Under the pieces are notes generated by a model. It made no database searches. It was not told where the DNA came from and saw only the letters and a list, made by a program, of their open reading frames with translations. Shown here one piece after another: positions 28,620 through 38,377 of a stretch of 64,000 nucleotides of DNA; position 1 is the first letter of the stretch, and each line of letters opens with the position of its first letter. The stretch is taken from contig NZ_CP046565.1 of the NCBI RefSeq assembly GCF_012769535.1, positions 62,001 through 126,000 of the forward strand, given 5' to 3'. A program made the translations under genes and the position numbers. Origin of the DNA: Methylococcus geothermalis. GTDB taxonomy: Bacteria > Pseudomonadota > Gammaproteobacteria > Methylococcales > Methylococcaceae.

Positions 28620-30956
28620 ATGAGCTTGAACTTGAGCGACTACCAGGAACATCTCGAACGGCTCGATCCCCACGTCAAGGACACCCTGGAGGCGAGCTTT
28701 CATGAGGCGGCACGGGTCATGTCGCCGAGCGCGCTGAAAAACTACATCGAAGGCGCGCGGGCGCTTTCCGAACTCGGGCGCGGCGCCGGCTTGGTGCTCG
28801 GCTATGTCCAGCAAATGCCGCTGGTGTGCAAGGAAGTCGGCGACGAAGTGATCGCGGACGTCGTCACCGGCGTGATGAAGCTGGCGTCCATGGTCAGCGG
28901 AGCGGTGATCGAGCGACTGTTCGACAGCCTGCCCACCGCGGCCAGACGGCTGGGGGACGCCGAACTGCTGCGGCAATACCTCGGACTGATCCATCAGCTT
29001 TCCGCCAAGGCGCCGCGTGGCCTTAGGCCGATGCTGGACCACCTCGACCCGCTGTTCGACAAACTGACCCTGGGGGGTCTGCGGCGCTGGGCGCTGTGGG
29101 GCGCCCAGGCCCATGCCCGCGATTTCGAGACCCTGGCCAAATATTTCGCGCTGGAGACCGCCGACAGCCTGGCGGTGCTGCAGCAGGAGCGACGCGGCAC
29201 CCTGTTCGTCGACACCCAGCGCAAGCTGAACTTTTACCTGCGCGCGCTGTGGGGACGTGACTTCTACCTGCGCCCGACCTCCGGCGATTTCGAGACGCGC
29301 GAAGGCTACAAACCGTACATCGAACACGGGGTGATCTTCGTACCCGATGCGTACGACGACTTCGGCCCGCTGTCGGGCAAGGAACTCTACCGGGCGACCG
29401 CGGCCCATGCCGCTGCCCACCTGGTTTACACCACCCGCCCGCTGTCCGCGGAGCAGCTGACGCCGGTGCAGATGTTCCTGATTGGGCTGTTCGAGGACGC
29501 CCGCGTCGAGGCGCTGGCGATCCGGGAATTCCCCGGGCTCAAACAGCTCTGGGCGCCTTTGTTCGAAGCCGCCCTCCGCAGCGACCGCAACGCCGACCCG
29601 ATGGTACTCTGGCTGGAACGGCTGGCTCACGCCCTGCTCGACGAACGGATACGGACCGACGATCCGATCGTGGCGGAACTGCGCGAATCCTTCCATGCCG
29701 CGCTGGCCAAGGATCCGGCCGACAACCGGCTGAGCTGGGACCTGGGCGTCACCCTCTCCAACCGCATCAAGGACCGGTGGGGCCTGCCCTCGCTGCGCGT
29801 CCTGGAGAGCTTCGGCGTGCCGTACCGGGACGACAACCGCTTCCTCTGGACCTTCGGCGAAACCGAATGGGCCGAGGCCGACTACGTCGCCCCCAGCCAG
29901 CGCCAAGTGCGCAAGAAAGTGTCCTTGATGGCGATGATCGACGAAGTGGACTGCGAACTGGCCGGGGACGACGCCCAGGAAGTCTGGACCCTGGAAACGC
30001 CGTTCTATCTCGATCAGGAAGGCTGCACCATCAACGAGCTGGAAGGGAAGGAACCGGTCAGCGACCCCTATCACTACCCGGAATGGGACTACCAGGTCCA
30101 GTTGCACCGCCCCAACTGGGCCACCGTGCTGGAGCGTCGCCAAACCAAGGACGACCCGGCGCTCGTCGAACGGATCCTGCTCGAATACAAACCCATCGCC
30201 AGCCGCCTCAAGCACATCATCGACGCCCTGCAGCCGCAGGGCGTGATCCGCCAGCGGCGGCGGGAAGACGGCGACGAGATCGACCTGAACGCCGCGATCC
30301 GGGCCATGATCGACATCCGCATGGGCGAGATGCCCGACCCCCGCATCAACATCCGCACGATCCGCAAGACTCGCGACCTCGCGGTACTGCTGCTGCTCGA
30401 TTTGTCGGAATCCACCAACGAAACCCCGCCCGGCAGCGACCGGCCGATCATCCAGCTGGCGCGCGAGGCCTGCACGCTGCTGGCCTGGGCCATCGACGGC
30501 ATCGGCGATCCCTTCGCCATCCATGGCTTCGCCTCCGACGGCCGCCACGACGTGCAGTACTATCGCTTCAAGGACTTCGACCAGCCTTTCGACGACCAGG
30601 CCAAGTCCCGCCTCGCCGGGATGAAGGGCGGGCTGTCCACCCGCATGGGCGCCGCCATGCGGCATGCCGCACACCATCTTGGACATCAGCCCCGGCAGAA
30701 AAAGCTGCTGCTCCTGGTCAGCGACGGCGAACCGGCCGACATCGACGAGCGCGATCCGCAGTATCTCCGCTTCGACACCAAGAAGGCAGTGGAGGAATTG
30801 GCCTCCTCGGGCATCATGACCTACTGCCTGACGCTCGACCCGGAAGCCGACGATTACGTCTCCCGGATTTTCGGCCCCAACCGCTATACGGTGGTGGACC
30901 ACGTCCAGCGCCTGCCCGAACGGCTGCCCATGCTGTTCGCCAGCTTGACGGCCTGA
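28620..30956 (+). CDS. CbbO/NorD-family vWA protein
   Basis: The 778-residue protein ends in a von Willebrand A domain with the metal-site motif DLSESTNE (DxSxS) at about residue 595 and a later threonine/aspartate context. The long helical N-terminal part and total length fit CbbO, the adaptor of CbbQO-type Rubisco activases, better than the shorter NorD of nitric-oxide reductase clusters. The two families are homologous and I cannot fully separate them by eye. The MoxR-type ATPase partner (CbbQ or NorQ) and any Rubisco or Nor genes are absent from this window. A GAGG lies 9 bases before the ATG. Confidence 0.8.
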   Translation: MSLNLSDYQEHLERLDPHVKDTLEASFHEAARVMSPSALKNYIEGARALSELGRGAGLVLGYVQQMPLVCKEVGDEVIADVVTGVMKLASMVSGAVIERLFDSLPTAARRLGDAELLRQYLGLIHQLSAKAPRGLRPMLDHLDPLFDKLTLGGLRRWALWGAQAHARDFETLAKYFALETADSLAVLQQERRGTLFVDTQRKLNFYLRALWGRDFYLRPTSGDFETREGYKPYIEHGVIFVPDAYDDFGPLSGKELYRATAAHAAAHLVYTTRPLSAEQLTPVQMFLIGLFEDARVEALAIREFPGLKQLWAPLFEAALRSDRNADPMVLWLERLAHALLDERIRTDDPIVAELRESFHAALAKDPADNRLSWDLGVTLSNRIKDRWGLPSLRVLESFGVPYRDDNRFLWTFGETEWAEADYVAPSQRQVRKKVSLMAMIDEVDCELAGDDAQEVWTLETPFYLDQEGCTINELEGKEPVSDPYHYPEWDYQVQLHRPNWATVLERRQTKDDPALVERILLEYKPIASRLKHIIDALQPQGVIRQRRREDGDEIDLNAAIRAMIDIRMGEMPDPRINIRTIRKTRDLAVLLLLDLSESTNETPPGSDRPIIQLAREACTLLAWAIDGIGDPFAIHGFASDGRHDVQYYRFKDFDQPFDDQAKSRLAGMKGGLSTRMGAAMRHAAHHLGHQPRQKKLLLLVSDGEPADIDERDPQYLRFDTKKAVEELASSGIMTYCLTLDPEADDYVSRIFGPNRYTVVDHVQRLPERLPMLFASLTA

Positions 30957-31406
30957 AAAAGCCTCGGCCTGCGAAGCCGACGGCGCCATCGCTCGGATCG
31001 AGCTTAGTTGAGCGCGAAAAATAATCGAAGTTCTAGTAAATTACTCTCGCCACGCATGGCTGATCGCGGACCGGGCCAGTCGAACGCCCGCCGAAAAACA
31101 CCTTGCCGAAAAAGAAAAAAATAATGACATCACTCGAACACCTACCATCCGATACCCCTTTGGTTTCATTTGGCTCGAGGCCGTGGATCGCGGCAGCTCG
31201 GCGTGGAAGCGACGGCCACGGGTTTCATCCACGAAAGCCGGCCTTGCCACACGGGGCTTCCAATCCTTGCCGGTTCTGAGCCGGTCCCAAGCCCTGTCGA
31301 AAAAGACGCCGACGCACCCATCGGGGTGGATCACCTCGGGACAGGTCTGTCCCGCGAATCCAGGCGTACCCGACCACAGGATGCCCTCTTTCACGGTGAC
31401 AGCCCC
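30957..31406. other. Gene-free stretch before the sulfotransferase
   Basis: No gene is supported in these 450 bases. The first half is unusually A-rich (GAAAAAGAAAAAAATAAT near 31108-31125) and may hold a promoter. The frame of the sulfotransferase is open upstream to 31170, but that part is low-complexity and lacks a domain. Confidence 0.45.
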
Positions 31407-32792
31407 ATGTTCTTCAATTACCGCGGCTTTCTCAAAGCCCTGCGCCTGGCGTTGTTCCAGCGGCCATTCCGGTTCAGGCGCTGGTGTTACGTACTGCTTT
31501 TTTCCGCCTTGTATCTCGCTTTCGTGGCTTTCGTGGCGCTCGGCCGCCTGCTCGACCACCTCTTCTTTCCCGGCTTCCGAACAACCCGCGTCGAACGGCC
31601 GGTATTCGTGATCGCCCCGCCCCGGAGCGGAACCTCCTTCCTGCAGCGTGTGCTCTGCGCGGATGACCAGCGCTTCGTGCACTGGAAGATGTACCAGACC
31701 ATCTTTCCGAGCATCTGCTTTCAGGCTGTCTTCAACGGGCTGGCGTGGATCGACGTCAAGTGCGGCGGCGTGATCCGGCGCCTGATGCAATGGTGCGAGC
31801 GGAAGTGGTTCGGCGGCTGGGACGAAATGCATCGGATGCGCCTGGACCAGCCGGAGGAAGACCAGGCGCTGTTCCTCTACGCTTTCGCTTCCGAGGCGAT
31901 CTTCATGCTGTTTCCGTTCGTGGAGCCGCTTTGGGAGGTGGGTTTTCCCGATGCCCTTCCGCCGGCATCCCGCCGCAAGCTGATGGCCTACTACCGCTCC
32001 TGCATGCAGCGCCAGGTCTACGCCAACGGCGGCGGGCGCATCCTGCTGGTCAAGTCGACCCATGCTTCGGGCGCCATCGAGTCGATCGCGGAGGAGTTTC
32101 CCGACGCCCGCTTCATCACCATCGTTCGCCACCCGGACGAAGCCATCCCATCCCACGTCAGCCTGTTCGTTCCGGTCTGGCAGGCCCATTCGCCGGAAAT
32201 CGGAAAGGACGGGGGCGAGTCGAAAGCCTACGCCGCCCTGGCGGCCGAGTGGTACCGGCATCTGCACCGGTTCCGCGCGCGAGTGGAACCCGCCAATTTT
32301 TACTCCATCGACTACCGCGATCTCCGGACCGATCCGGGCCGCACGATCGCCGCCCTCTACCGCCATTTCGGCTGGAACATGACCGGATCCTACCGGGCGG
32401 TGCTGCGGGAATTCACCGAGCGGCAGCGCACTTTCCAGAGCACCCATCGCTATTCGCTGGAAGAATTCGGGCTGTCGAAACAGTGGATCCGCCAGGAACT
32501 GGGCCCGGTGATCGAAAGCCTCGGCCTGGACGGCGAGGCGGCTTCCATCCGGAAGCAACAGGTGGAAAGCCTAGGGCAGACGCTTGTTCCAGGCGGGTAC
32601 CGGCAATCCTCGGCGTTCGGCCAGCAAGCGGTAATGGGCGGCATGCAGGAGTCCGAGGAGGATCAGGGCAAGCCCGTCGGCCACCACCACCGCCACCACC
32701 TTCGTGCCGGCGAAACTTTGCACGGCGACGAGGATGGCCAGGGCGATGTTGCGGTTGGCTGTGCCGAATGCGATCACTCGCCTGCCCTGTGA
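31407..32792 (+). CDS. Sulfotransferase-family protein
   Basis: The 461-residue protein starts at ATG 31407, followed by a hydrophobic helix (WCYVLLFSALYLAFVAFVAL). The PAPS-binding loop PPRSGTSFLQR is at about 70-80, and a second PAPS motif (ITIVRHPDEAIPSHVSL) is at about 235. It probably transfers sulfate to a lipid or glycan at the inner membrane. The expected family end is near SLEEFGLSKQWIRQELG. Beyond that the frame runs about 220 bases antisense through the end of the neighbouring transporter gene, with a histidine-rich, non-family tail, suggesting the original stop was lost. Confidence 0.8.
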   Translation: MFFNYRGFLKALRLALFQRPFRFRRWCYVLLFSALYLAFVAFVALGRLLDHLFFPGFRTTRVERPVFVIAPPRSGTSFLQRVLCADDQRFVHWKMYQTIFPSICFQAVFNGLAWIDVKCGGVIRRLMQWCERKWFGGWDEMHRMRLDQPEEDQALFLYAFASEAIFMLFPFVEPLWEVGFPDALPPASRRKLMAYYRSCMQRQVYANGGGRILLVKSTHASGAIESIAEEFPDARFITIVRHPDEAIPSHVSLFVPVWQAHSPEIGKDGGESKAYAALAAEWYRHLHRFRARVEPANFYSIDYRDLRTDPGRTIAALYRHFGWNMTGSYRAVLREFTERQRTFQSTHRYSLEEFGLSKQWIRQELGPVIESLGLDGEAASIRKQQVESLGQTLVPGGYRQSSAFGQQAVMGGMQESEEDQGKPVGHHHRHHLRAGETLHGDEDGQGDVAVGCAECDHSPAL

Positions 32793-33485
32793 GTCCGGCC
32801 CGCCGAAGGCATAGCCCAAGCAGAACGACAGCTCCCCCGCCAGAACGAATGCCATGAGGGGTTTCCACCCGGTGGCGAGGAGTGTGGAGGATTCGACCCA
32901 GGTCACGAACGCCAGGGACACGGCTCCCGCCGTTTCCGCCAGGACATCCAGAGGCCGGACCAGGCGGCCGGCCAGCCGAGGCAGTCCGAATCTGAGTGCC
33001 ATGCCCAAGATGAGCGGCAGGCTGACAGTGCAGGACAGCACCGCCAGAAGATTCAGATAGCTGAACCTGAGCGTAGCGCCGCCGCCCAGCGCCGCGAAAC
33101 CGGCATCGAAAGCCAGCGGCGTGAGGAACATGGCGAACACGGGAAAAATCGCGGTCAAACCGGCCGCCAGCGCCAGATCGCCCCGCGCCATTTTCACGAA
33201 GACCGGTACCACCGGGGCGAAGGGTGCGGCGGCCAGCAAAAGCATCCCTGCCGCATAGTCCGGCGGCAGGGCGAAAGACCGCGCCAGCCCGTAAGCCAGC
33301 AGCGGAACCGCGATGAAATTGAGCGGCAGTACGACGGACCAACGGCAGTCCCGGATGGCCGCCACAACCGCTGCAAGTTCGAGCCGAAGGCCGATCGCGA
33401 ACAACAACCCTCCCAGGGAAGCCATGGTCAGGCCGCGGATCAGAAGCTCAGGCTGTATCGGAAGATGGTAGGACACGGAAGTCAA
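32571..33485 (-). CDS. Bile acid:sodium symporter (BASS) family transporter
   Basis: The 304-residue protein has nine or ten hydrophobic segments and the family motif FGTANRNIALAIL at about 243. It belongs to the SBF/BASS group, sodium-coupled importers of organic acids in characterised members; the substrate here is unknown. Its 3' end overlaps the convergent sulfotransferase frame by 222 bases. Start at ATG 33485. Confidence 0.85.
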   Translation of the reverse strand: MTSVSYHLPIQPELLIRGLTMASLGGLLFAIGLRLELAAVVAAIRDCRWSVVLPLNFIAVPLLAYGLARSFALPPDYAAGMLLLAAAPFAPVVPVFVKMARGDLALAAGLTAIFPVFAMFLTPLAFDAGFAALGGGATLRFSYLNLLAVLSCTVSLPLILGMALRFGLPRLAGRLVRPLDVLAETAGAVSLAFVTWVESSTLLATGWKPLMAFVLAGELSFCLGYAFGGPDSQGRRVIAFGTANRNIALAILVAVQSFAGTKVVAVVVADGLALILLGLLHAAHYRLLAERRGLPVPAWNKRLP

Positions 33486-33847
33486 GAGGAAGAGGCAGGA
33501 TCGGGAACCGGCTTTCCTGGCGGCTGGAATACGACGTCCATCGACAGCAGAACAGGCACGCCAAAAGAATTTGAATATGAAACGCTGCGCGGCACTTTTT
33601 GAATGTGGGTATCCGAACCCACGGTCGGATTACGCTGCGAAACCCCTCCATGGGTTTCGCCCTACGGGCCAGCCTTCGGCTGTTCAACTTGGCTCCAGGC
33701 AAAGTTGGCGCTTTCGACGAGGGTCCATCGAAGGGGCGCCTGCCCCTCGACGGACGAGCCCCCTGCGGCTCCCCTTCGGGCCATTCTCGCCGAAAGCTGC
33801 GATGCTCGGCGCGGCCTAACGGAATGGTTCAAATAAGGAGGCACGTT
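33486..33847. other. Intergenic region upstream of hpnN
   Basis: This 360-base stretch between divergent genes has no gene. It is rich in short GC-palindromes (33690-33800, such as GCGCCTGCCCCTCGACG) that look like an intergenic repeat. A strong AAGGAGG (33835-33841) marks the hpnN start. The GGTTCAAAT at 33826-33834 is not part of a tRNA. Confidence 0.5.
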
Positions 33848-36559
33848 TTGATCACGCGAAAAATACGCCTGCGGACCCGCATCGACCGCCTGTTGTCCAT
33901 CTGGTTCTATTTTTCGATGCGCCACGCCGTGGCGGTGATCGCTTTTTCGATCCTCGCCGCCACGGCCGCCGTAAACTACACGATCCACAACCTCCGCATC
34001 AACACCTACCCCGGCAATGTGCTGTCGGACGAACTGCCGTGGCGCCAGGACAAGCTGGCCTACGAAAGGGCCTTCCCGCAGTTCCGCGATGCCATCGTCA
34101 TCGTCCTGGACGCCCCGACGCCGGACCAGGCGCGGGATGCGGCGGCCAGACTCTATCACCGGCTGCGCGAGGATTCCGTCCACTTCGAATGGGTGTTCTA
34201 TCCGCCGGAAAGCGGATTCTTCCGCGAGAACGGCTTGCTGTTCGACGACGCCGCGGACCTGGAAAAACTGTCCGATCACCTGGCCAAGGTGCAGCCGTTC
34301 CTGGCGGAGGTGTCCGCCGACCGGAGCCTCCGCGGCGTGTTCTCGCTCCTGGAGCGAGCCCTGCGCACCGGAGAGGACAAGGACATCGATTTCGCCACCG
34401 TGTTCGATCGGATCGCCTCGGCGCTGCGCGGTTATCTGGACGGCTCCGGGACGCCCCTGTCGTGGATCGAACTGATGGCCGGCGAGGACGCCAAGCCCGC
34501 CGACAGGCGCGTGCTGCTGGAGGTCATGCCGCGGATCGAATACAGCTCGCTGGCGCCCGGCGAAAACCTGATGGCGACGATCCGCCAGACCGGCAAGGCG
34601 CTGCGCCTGGAAGAAAGCGGCGTCTTGATGCGGCTCACCGGCGCCGCCGCCCTGTCCGTGGACGAACTCAAGAGCGCCAGCATCGGCGCCCAGATGGCGA
34701 GCCTCGGTTCGTTCCTGGGGGTCAGCCTGGTCATGCTGATCGGGTTGCGGTCGCTGTGGCTGGTGCTGGCGGTGCAGATCGGCCTGGTGCTCGGTCTGAT
34801 CTTCACCGCCGCCTTCGCCGCCGTGGCGCTCGGCCAGCTCAATCTGATTTCGGTCGCCTTCTCCGTGATGTACATCGGCATCGGCGCCGATTACGCCATT
34901 TATCTGAGCCTGCGCTACCGTGAGCTGGCCTGCCGTTCGCACAGCCACCGCAGCGCCCTGAAACGTGCCGTCCGCCACGTCGGCGGCTCACTGGAAATCG
35001 GTACCCTGACCACCGCTATCGGCTTCTTTTGCTTTGTGCCCACCAGCTACCGGGGAGTCGCCGAGTTGGGCATCATTTCGGGCGCCGGCATGTTCATCAG
35101 CCTGCTGGTGACGCTCGCCATCCTCCCCGCCTTCCTCGGCCTCCGACGCCCTTCCCGTTACCTCGGCCCCCATGCCGGGCATGCCGAGCCGCCGCGCTGG
35201 CAGCGGAATTTCCTGACTTTTCCGCTGCGTCATTCGCGAAGCGTTCTGGTCGCTGCGGCCATCGTCGCCGCCCTCGCCTTCGTGCAACTGAAGTCGGCGC
35301 GCTTCGACCAGAATCCGCTCAACCTCCAGGACCCCTCTGCCGAATCGGTCCGGACCTTCCGCGAACTGCTGGCCGATGGCTCCCATTCGCCCTGGTTCCT
35401 GGCGGCGCTGGCCAAGGATGGCGAAGAAGCCGCGGCCATGAAGCAGCGGCTGGAAAGGCTGCCGGTGGTGGACAAGGTCCTGACGCTCGAGGATTTCGTG
35501 CCGGGAGACCAGGACGAAAAACTGGACCTGATCGACCAGATGGCGCTGACCCTGGGGCCGCAGCCGGCATCGGGCGACACCAAGCCGCGGCCCGCGCCCG
35601 ACGAGGAGGCCGCAGCCGTGCGCCGGTTCCTGGCGACCCTCACGGCCCACCTCTCGGTCCACCCCGACGCCGCCGACGCACCGGCCGGCTTCCGCCTCGC
35701 CGCGGAACAGGCCCGGCTGGCCGAACGCATCCAGTCCGCGCAGGGCGAGACCCGCACCGAAGCCGTAGAGCGGGTGTCGCACACCCTGGTGGGGGGGCTC
35801 GGCAGCCAGTTGGCACGGCTGGTGGATGCGCTGAAGGCCCGCCGGGTCGGCATCGGCGACCTGCCGGACGACTTCCGCTCCCGCTGGATCACCAAGGATG
35901 GCGTCCAGCGGGTCGAAATCCGGCCGAAAGAGGACCTGCACGATCCGCAAGCCATGCGCCGGTTCGTGGACCAGGTCCGGCAGGTGGTGCCGCACGCCAC
36001 CGGGGTGCCAGTGCTGTTCCTCGAATCCAGCGACGCGGTGGTGACGGCCTTCCTGCAGGCCTTTGCCTACGCCATCGTGGCGATCACCGTGATCCTGTTC
36101 CTGACCATGGAGAAAAAGATCGACGTGCTGCTGGTCCTGCTGCCGCTGCTGCTGGCTTCCCTGCTGACGGGAGCGGCCATGGCGCTGGCGAAGGTACCCT
36201 TCAACTTCGCCAACATCATCGCCCTGCCGCTGGTCTTCGGCATGGGGGTGGACAACTGCATCCACATGGTCCACCGCTTCCGCACCGCGCCGCCGAAGGA
36301 CGGCATCCTCCTGCACACCAGCACTGCCCTGGCCGTCGTGCTGAGCGCGCTCACCAACATCAGCGGCTTCGGCAACCTCGCGGTATCGCCCCATCTCGGC
36401 ATGGCCAGCATGGGGATCATGCTGAGCATCGGCATCCTCGCCACGCTCTTGTGCAGCATGATCGTGCTGCCGGCGCTGCTGGCGCAGACGGAGGATTGGG
36501 GGCGATTGAAACGATCGCCTTGCGATCGGAGGGGTGAGGAGATTCCCGGCTTGGAATGA
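33848..36559 (+). CDS. hpnN: Hopanoid-associated RND transporter HpnN
   Basis: I start this 903-residue protein at TTG 33848, six bases after AAGGAGG; the frame is open further upstream but is not protein-like there. It is an RND/MMPL exporter with two six-helix blocks and two large periplasmic loops. The first loop opens with NLRINTYPGNVLSDELPW and the second with LKSARFDQNPLNLQDPSAES. The second membrane block contains FGMGVDNCIHMVHRF. HpnN moves hopanoids to the outer membrane, which fits a methanotroph with hopanoid-rich membranes. No other hpn gene is nearby. Confidence 0.87.
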   Translation: MITRKIRLRTRIDRLLSIWFYFSMRHAVAVIAFSILAATAAVNYTIHNLRINTYPGNVLSDELPWRQDKLAYERAFPQFRDAIVIVLDAPTPDQARDAAARLYHRLREDSVHFEWVFYPPESGFFRENGLLFDDAADLEKLSDHLAKVQPFLAEVSADRSLRGVFSLLERALRTGEDKDIDFATVFDRIASALRGYLDGSGTPLSWIELMAGEDAKPADRRVLLEVMPRIEYSSLAPGENLMATIRQTGKALRLEESGVLMRLTGAAALSVDELKSASIGAQMASLGSFLGVSLVMLIGLRSLWLVLAVQIGLVLGLIFTAAFAAVALGQLNLISVAFSVMYIGIGADYAIYLSLRYRELACRSHSHRSALKRAVRHVGGSLEIGTLTTAIGFFCFVPTSYRGVAELGIISGAGMFISLLVTLAILPAFLGLRRPSRYLGPHAGHAEPPRWQRNFLTFPLRHSRSVLVAAAIVAALAFVQLKSARFDQNPLNLQDPSAESVRTFRELLADGSHSPWFLAALAKDGEEAAAMKQRLERLPVVDKVLTLEDFVPGDQDEKLDLIDQMALTLGPQPASGDTKPRPAPDEEAAAVRRFLATLTAHLSVHPDAADAPAGFRLAAEQARLAERIQSAQGETRTEAVERVSHTLVGGLGSQLARLVDALKARRVGIGDLPDDFRSRWITKDGVQRVEIRPKEDLHDPQAMRRFVDQVRQVVPHATGVPVLFLESSDAVVTAFLQAFAYAIVAITVILFLTMEKKIDVLLVLLPLLLASLLTGAAMALAKVPFNFANIIALPLVFGMGVDNCIHMVHRFRTAPPKDGILLHTSTALAVVLSALTNISGFGNLAVSPHLGMASMGIMLSIGILATLLCSMIVLPALLAQTEDWGRLKRSPCDRRGEEIPGLE

Positions 36560-37027
36560 ACCAACGGCCAGTCTGCCGAACAAGAGCAAAACATGCGCGA
36601 GATCCTTGGCAGATAGCGCGCAGGCGCCGATGGCAGGGCCCGCACGGCGACTTCGCCCAGCGGCCAAGCGGGATTCAACCGGGACGTCACCGGTTCGACC
36701 CAGCGCTCCCTGACCGGCGATTACCGCCGCTTCGGCAACCTCATCATCCTGGCCCGGCTGCCGATCGGTCTCTACCGCAGGGAAAACCTCCCCAACACCC
36801 GCGCATCATGGGCCTGGAAAGGCAAGGCGCGACGGCCTGGATCGCGCAATTCAGCAGCGGCATCGATTCCACCCTCAGTTCGAACGAAAACCTGGACACC
36901 GGCGACCCCCTGCCGCACCGGCCCGACAACAGCGGTGTACGGTGGAGACGGGCGAGTTTGCCCTGACCGGGTTCGATCATTCCATTTCTGGCCCCCGCTC
37001 GATACGAACAGGTGTCCAGATGACCTG
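36560..37027. other. Gene-free stretch with a possible gene remnant
   Basis: About 470 bases lie between the convergent hpnN and pncB. Plus-strand text near 36675-36790 (GDYRRFGNLIILARLPIGLY) looks like a piece of a beta-rich secreted or outer-membrane protein, but it has no start and quickly loses character. I treat the stretch as non-coding. Confidence 0.4.
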
Positions 37028-38377
37028 TCAGCTACCGCCATCCATCGCTTGAACCAAAGCCCTCAATCGCCCGGCGATTTCGACCGGGTAAGCCGGCGCC
37101 GGTGACAGCCGGCGTAACGCTTCCGGCAGGCGGCCGAGCTGTTCGATCGCATAAGACCGGAGGGTCTGCAACGGCGGGCTCGCTCCGAGCCGCCGGCCGT
37201 GGCGCATCACCGGGCGCAGCAGCGGTTCACCGGGCTGCGGGTCGTCGACCAGCGTCAGGCTGTCCCGCTGCATGGTCCCTTCGCCGTCGTAATAGCGGTA
37301 AACCTGTTTACGGCCGGGCCAGGTCGCCTTGCCTTCCGAACGCTTGCGCCGGGGGATGCCGGCATATTCCTGGAGCTTGTAGGCGCAGTCGAGATAGGGG
37401 GCGTCGGACGAGGTATCCATGCGGGTGCCGATGCCGTAGCCGTCGATCGGCACGGCTTCCGCGGTGTGCCTGGCCAGCAGCGTTTCGTCGAGGCTGCCGC
37501 TGGCGAAGATGCTGACTTGGCCGAGGCCGCCGCGGTCGAGGATACGCCGGACCCGGCGGGCGTGCTCGGCCAGGTCGCCGCTGTCCAGGCGCACGCCCTG
37601 GATGCGAATGCCTTTGGCGGCCAGGCGTTCGGCCAGGGGGATGAGCTTCTCCGCGGCGGCTTCGGTGTCGTAGGTGTCGATCAGCAGCACCAGGTTGTCC
37701 GGCTGGGCGAGGGCGAAATGCTCGAAGGCGGTGAGTTCGTCGTCGTGGGCCTGAATGAAGGAATGGGCCATGGTGCCGTACAGCGGGATGCCCCAAAGCC
37801 GGCCGGCGAGCACGTCGGACGTGCCGGAGAACCCCGCGAGGCAGGCGGCGCGGGCCGCCAGGAGCCCCGCTTCGGCGCCGTGGGCGCGGCGGAGGCCGAA
37901 ATCGACCAGCAGTTTGCCCGGCGCGGCCAAGGTCATGCGCGCCGCCTTGGAAGCGATGAGGGTCTGGAAATGCAGCAGGTTGATGAGCCGCGTTTCGGCC
38001 AGTTGCGCCTCGGGAAGGGGCGCCGTCACCCGCACTATCGGCTCGTCGGGAAAGAACACCGTGCCTTCCGGCATGGCATCCACGTCACCGCTGAAGCGCA
38101 ATGCGGCAAGAGCGTCGATGAAATCCGGCGCGAATCGTCCGGTGGCGCGCAGCCACTCGATCTCGTCGGGCCGGAACCGCATGCCTTCCAGAAACTCCAG
38201 CGCTTGCTCCAGTCCGGCCGCAAGCAGGAAGTTGCGCTTGGGCTCGGCTCCGCCGGGAAGCTTGCGCACGAAGAACTCGAACACCGCGGTCTCGTTCATG
38301 CGCTGGGCTTGATAGCCCTGCAACATCGTCAATTGATACAGATCGGTGAGCAGGACGCTGTCGACCGGCAGGCTCAT
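37028..38377 (-). CDS. pncB: Nicotinate phosphoribosyltransferase
   Basis: The 449-residue enzyme converts nicotinate and PRPP to nicotinate mononucleotide in NAD salvage. Family marks include LLTDLYQLTMLQGY (9-22), PIVRVTAPLPEAQLAETRLI near 113, GTMAHSFIQAHDDE near 200 and GVRLDSGDLAEHARRVR near 255. It overlaps pncA by 4 nt (ATGA), so nicotinamide is deamidated and re-activated by one operon. The C-terminus carries a 70-residue extension common in the longer subgroup. Confidence 0.93.
   Translation of the reverse strand: MSLPVDSVLLTDLYQLTMLQGYQAQRMNETAVFEFFVRKLPGGAEPKRNFLLAAGLEQALEFLEGMRFRPDEIEWLRATGRFAPDFIDALAALRFSGDVDAMPEGTVFFPDEPIVRVTAPLPEAQLAETRLINLLHFQTLIASKAARMTLAAPGKLLVDFGLRRAHGAEAGLLAARAACLAGFSGTSDVLAGRLWGIPLYGTMAHSFIQAHDDELTAFEHFALAQPDNLVLLIDTYDTEAAAEKLIPLAERLAAKGIRIQGVRLDSGDLAEHARRVRRILDRGGLGQVSIFASGSLDETLLARHTAEAVPIDGYGIGTRMDTSSDAPYLDCAYKLQEYAGIPRRKRSEGKATWPGRKQVYRYYDGEGTMQRDSLTLVDDPQPGEPLLRPVMRHGRRLGASPPLQTLRSYAIEQLGRLPEALRRLSPAPAYPVEIAGRLRALVQAMDGGS

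Noticed and set aside
31041-32558. 505-codon minus-strand frame
   Set aside because: It lies antisense to the sulfotransferase with its PAPS motifs and has no recognisable protein features.
33826-33834. tRNA T-loop-like GGTTCAAAT
   Set aside because: No acceptor or anticodon stems surround it; it precedes the hpnN ribosome-binding site.
36675-36790. Outer-membrane protein gene
   Set aside because: Only about 40 protein-like residues, without start, signal peptide or continuing frame.
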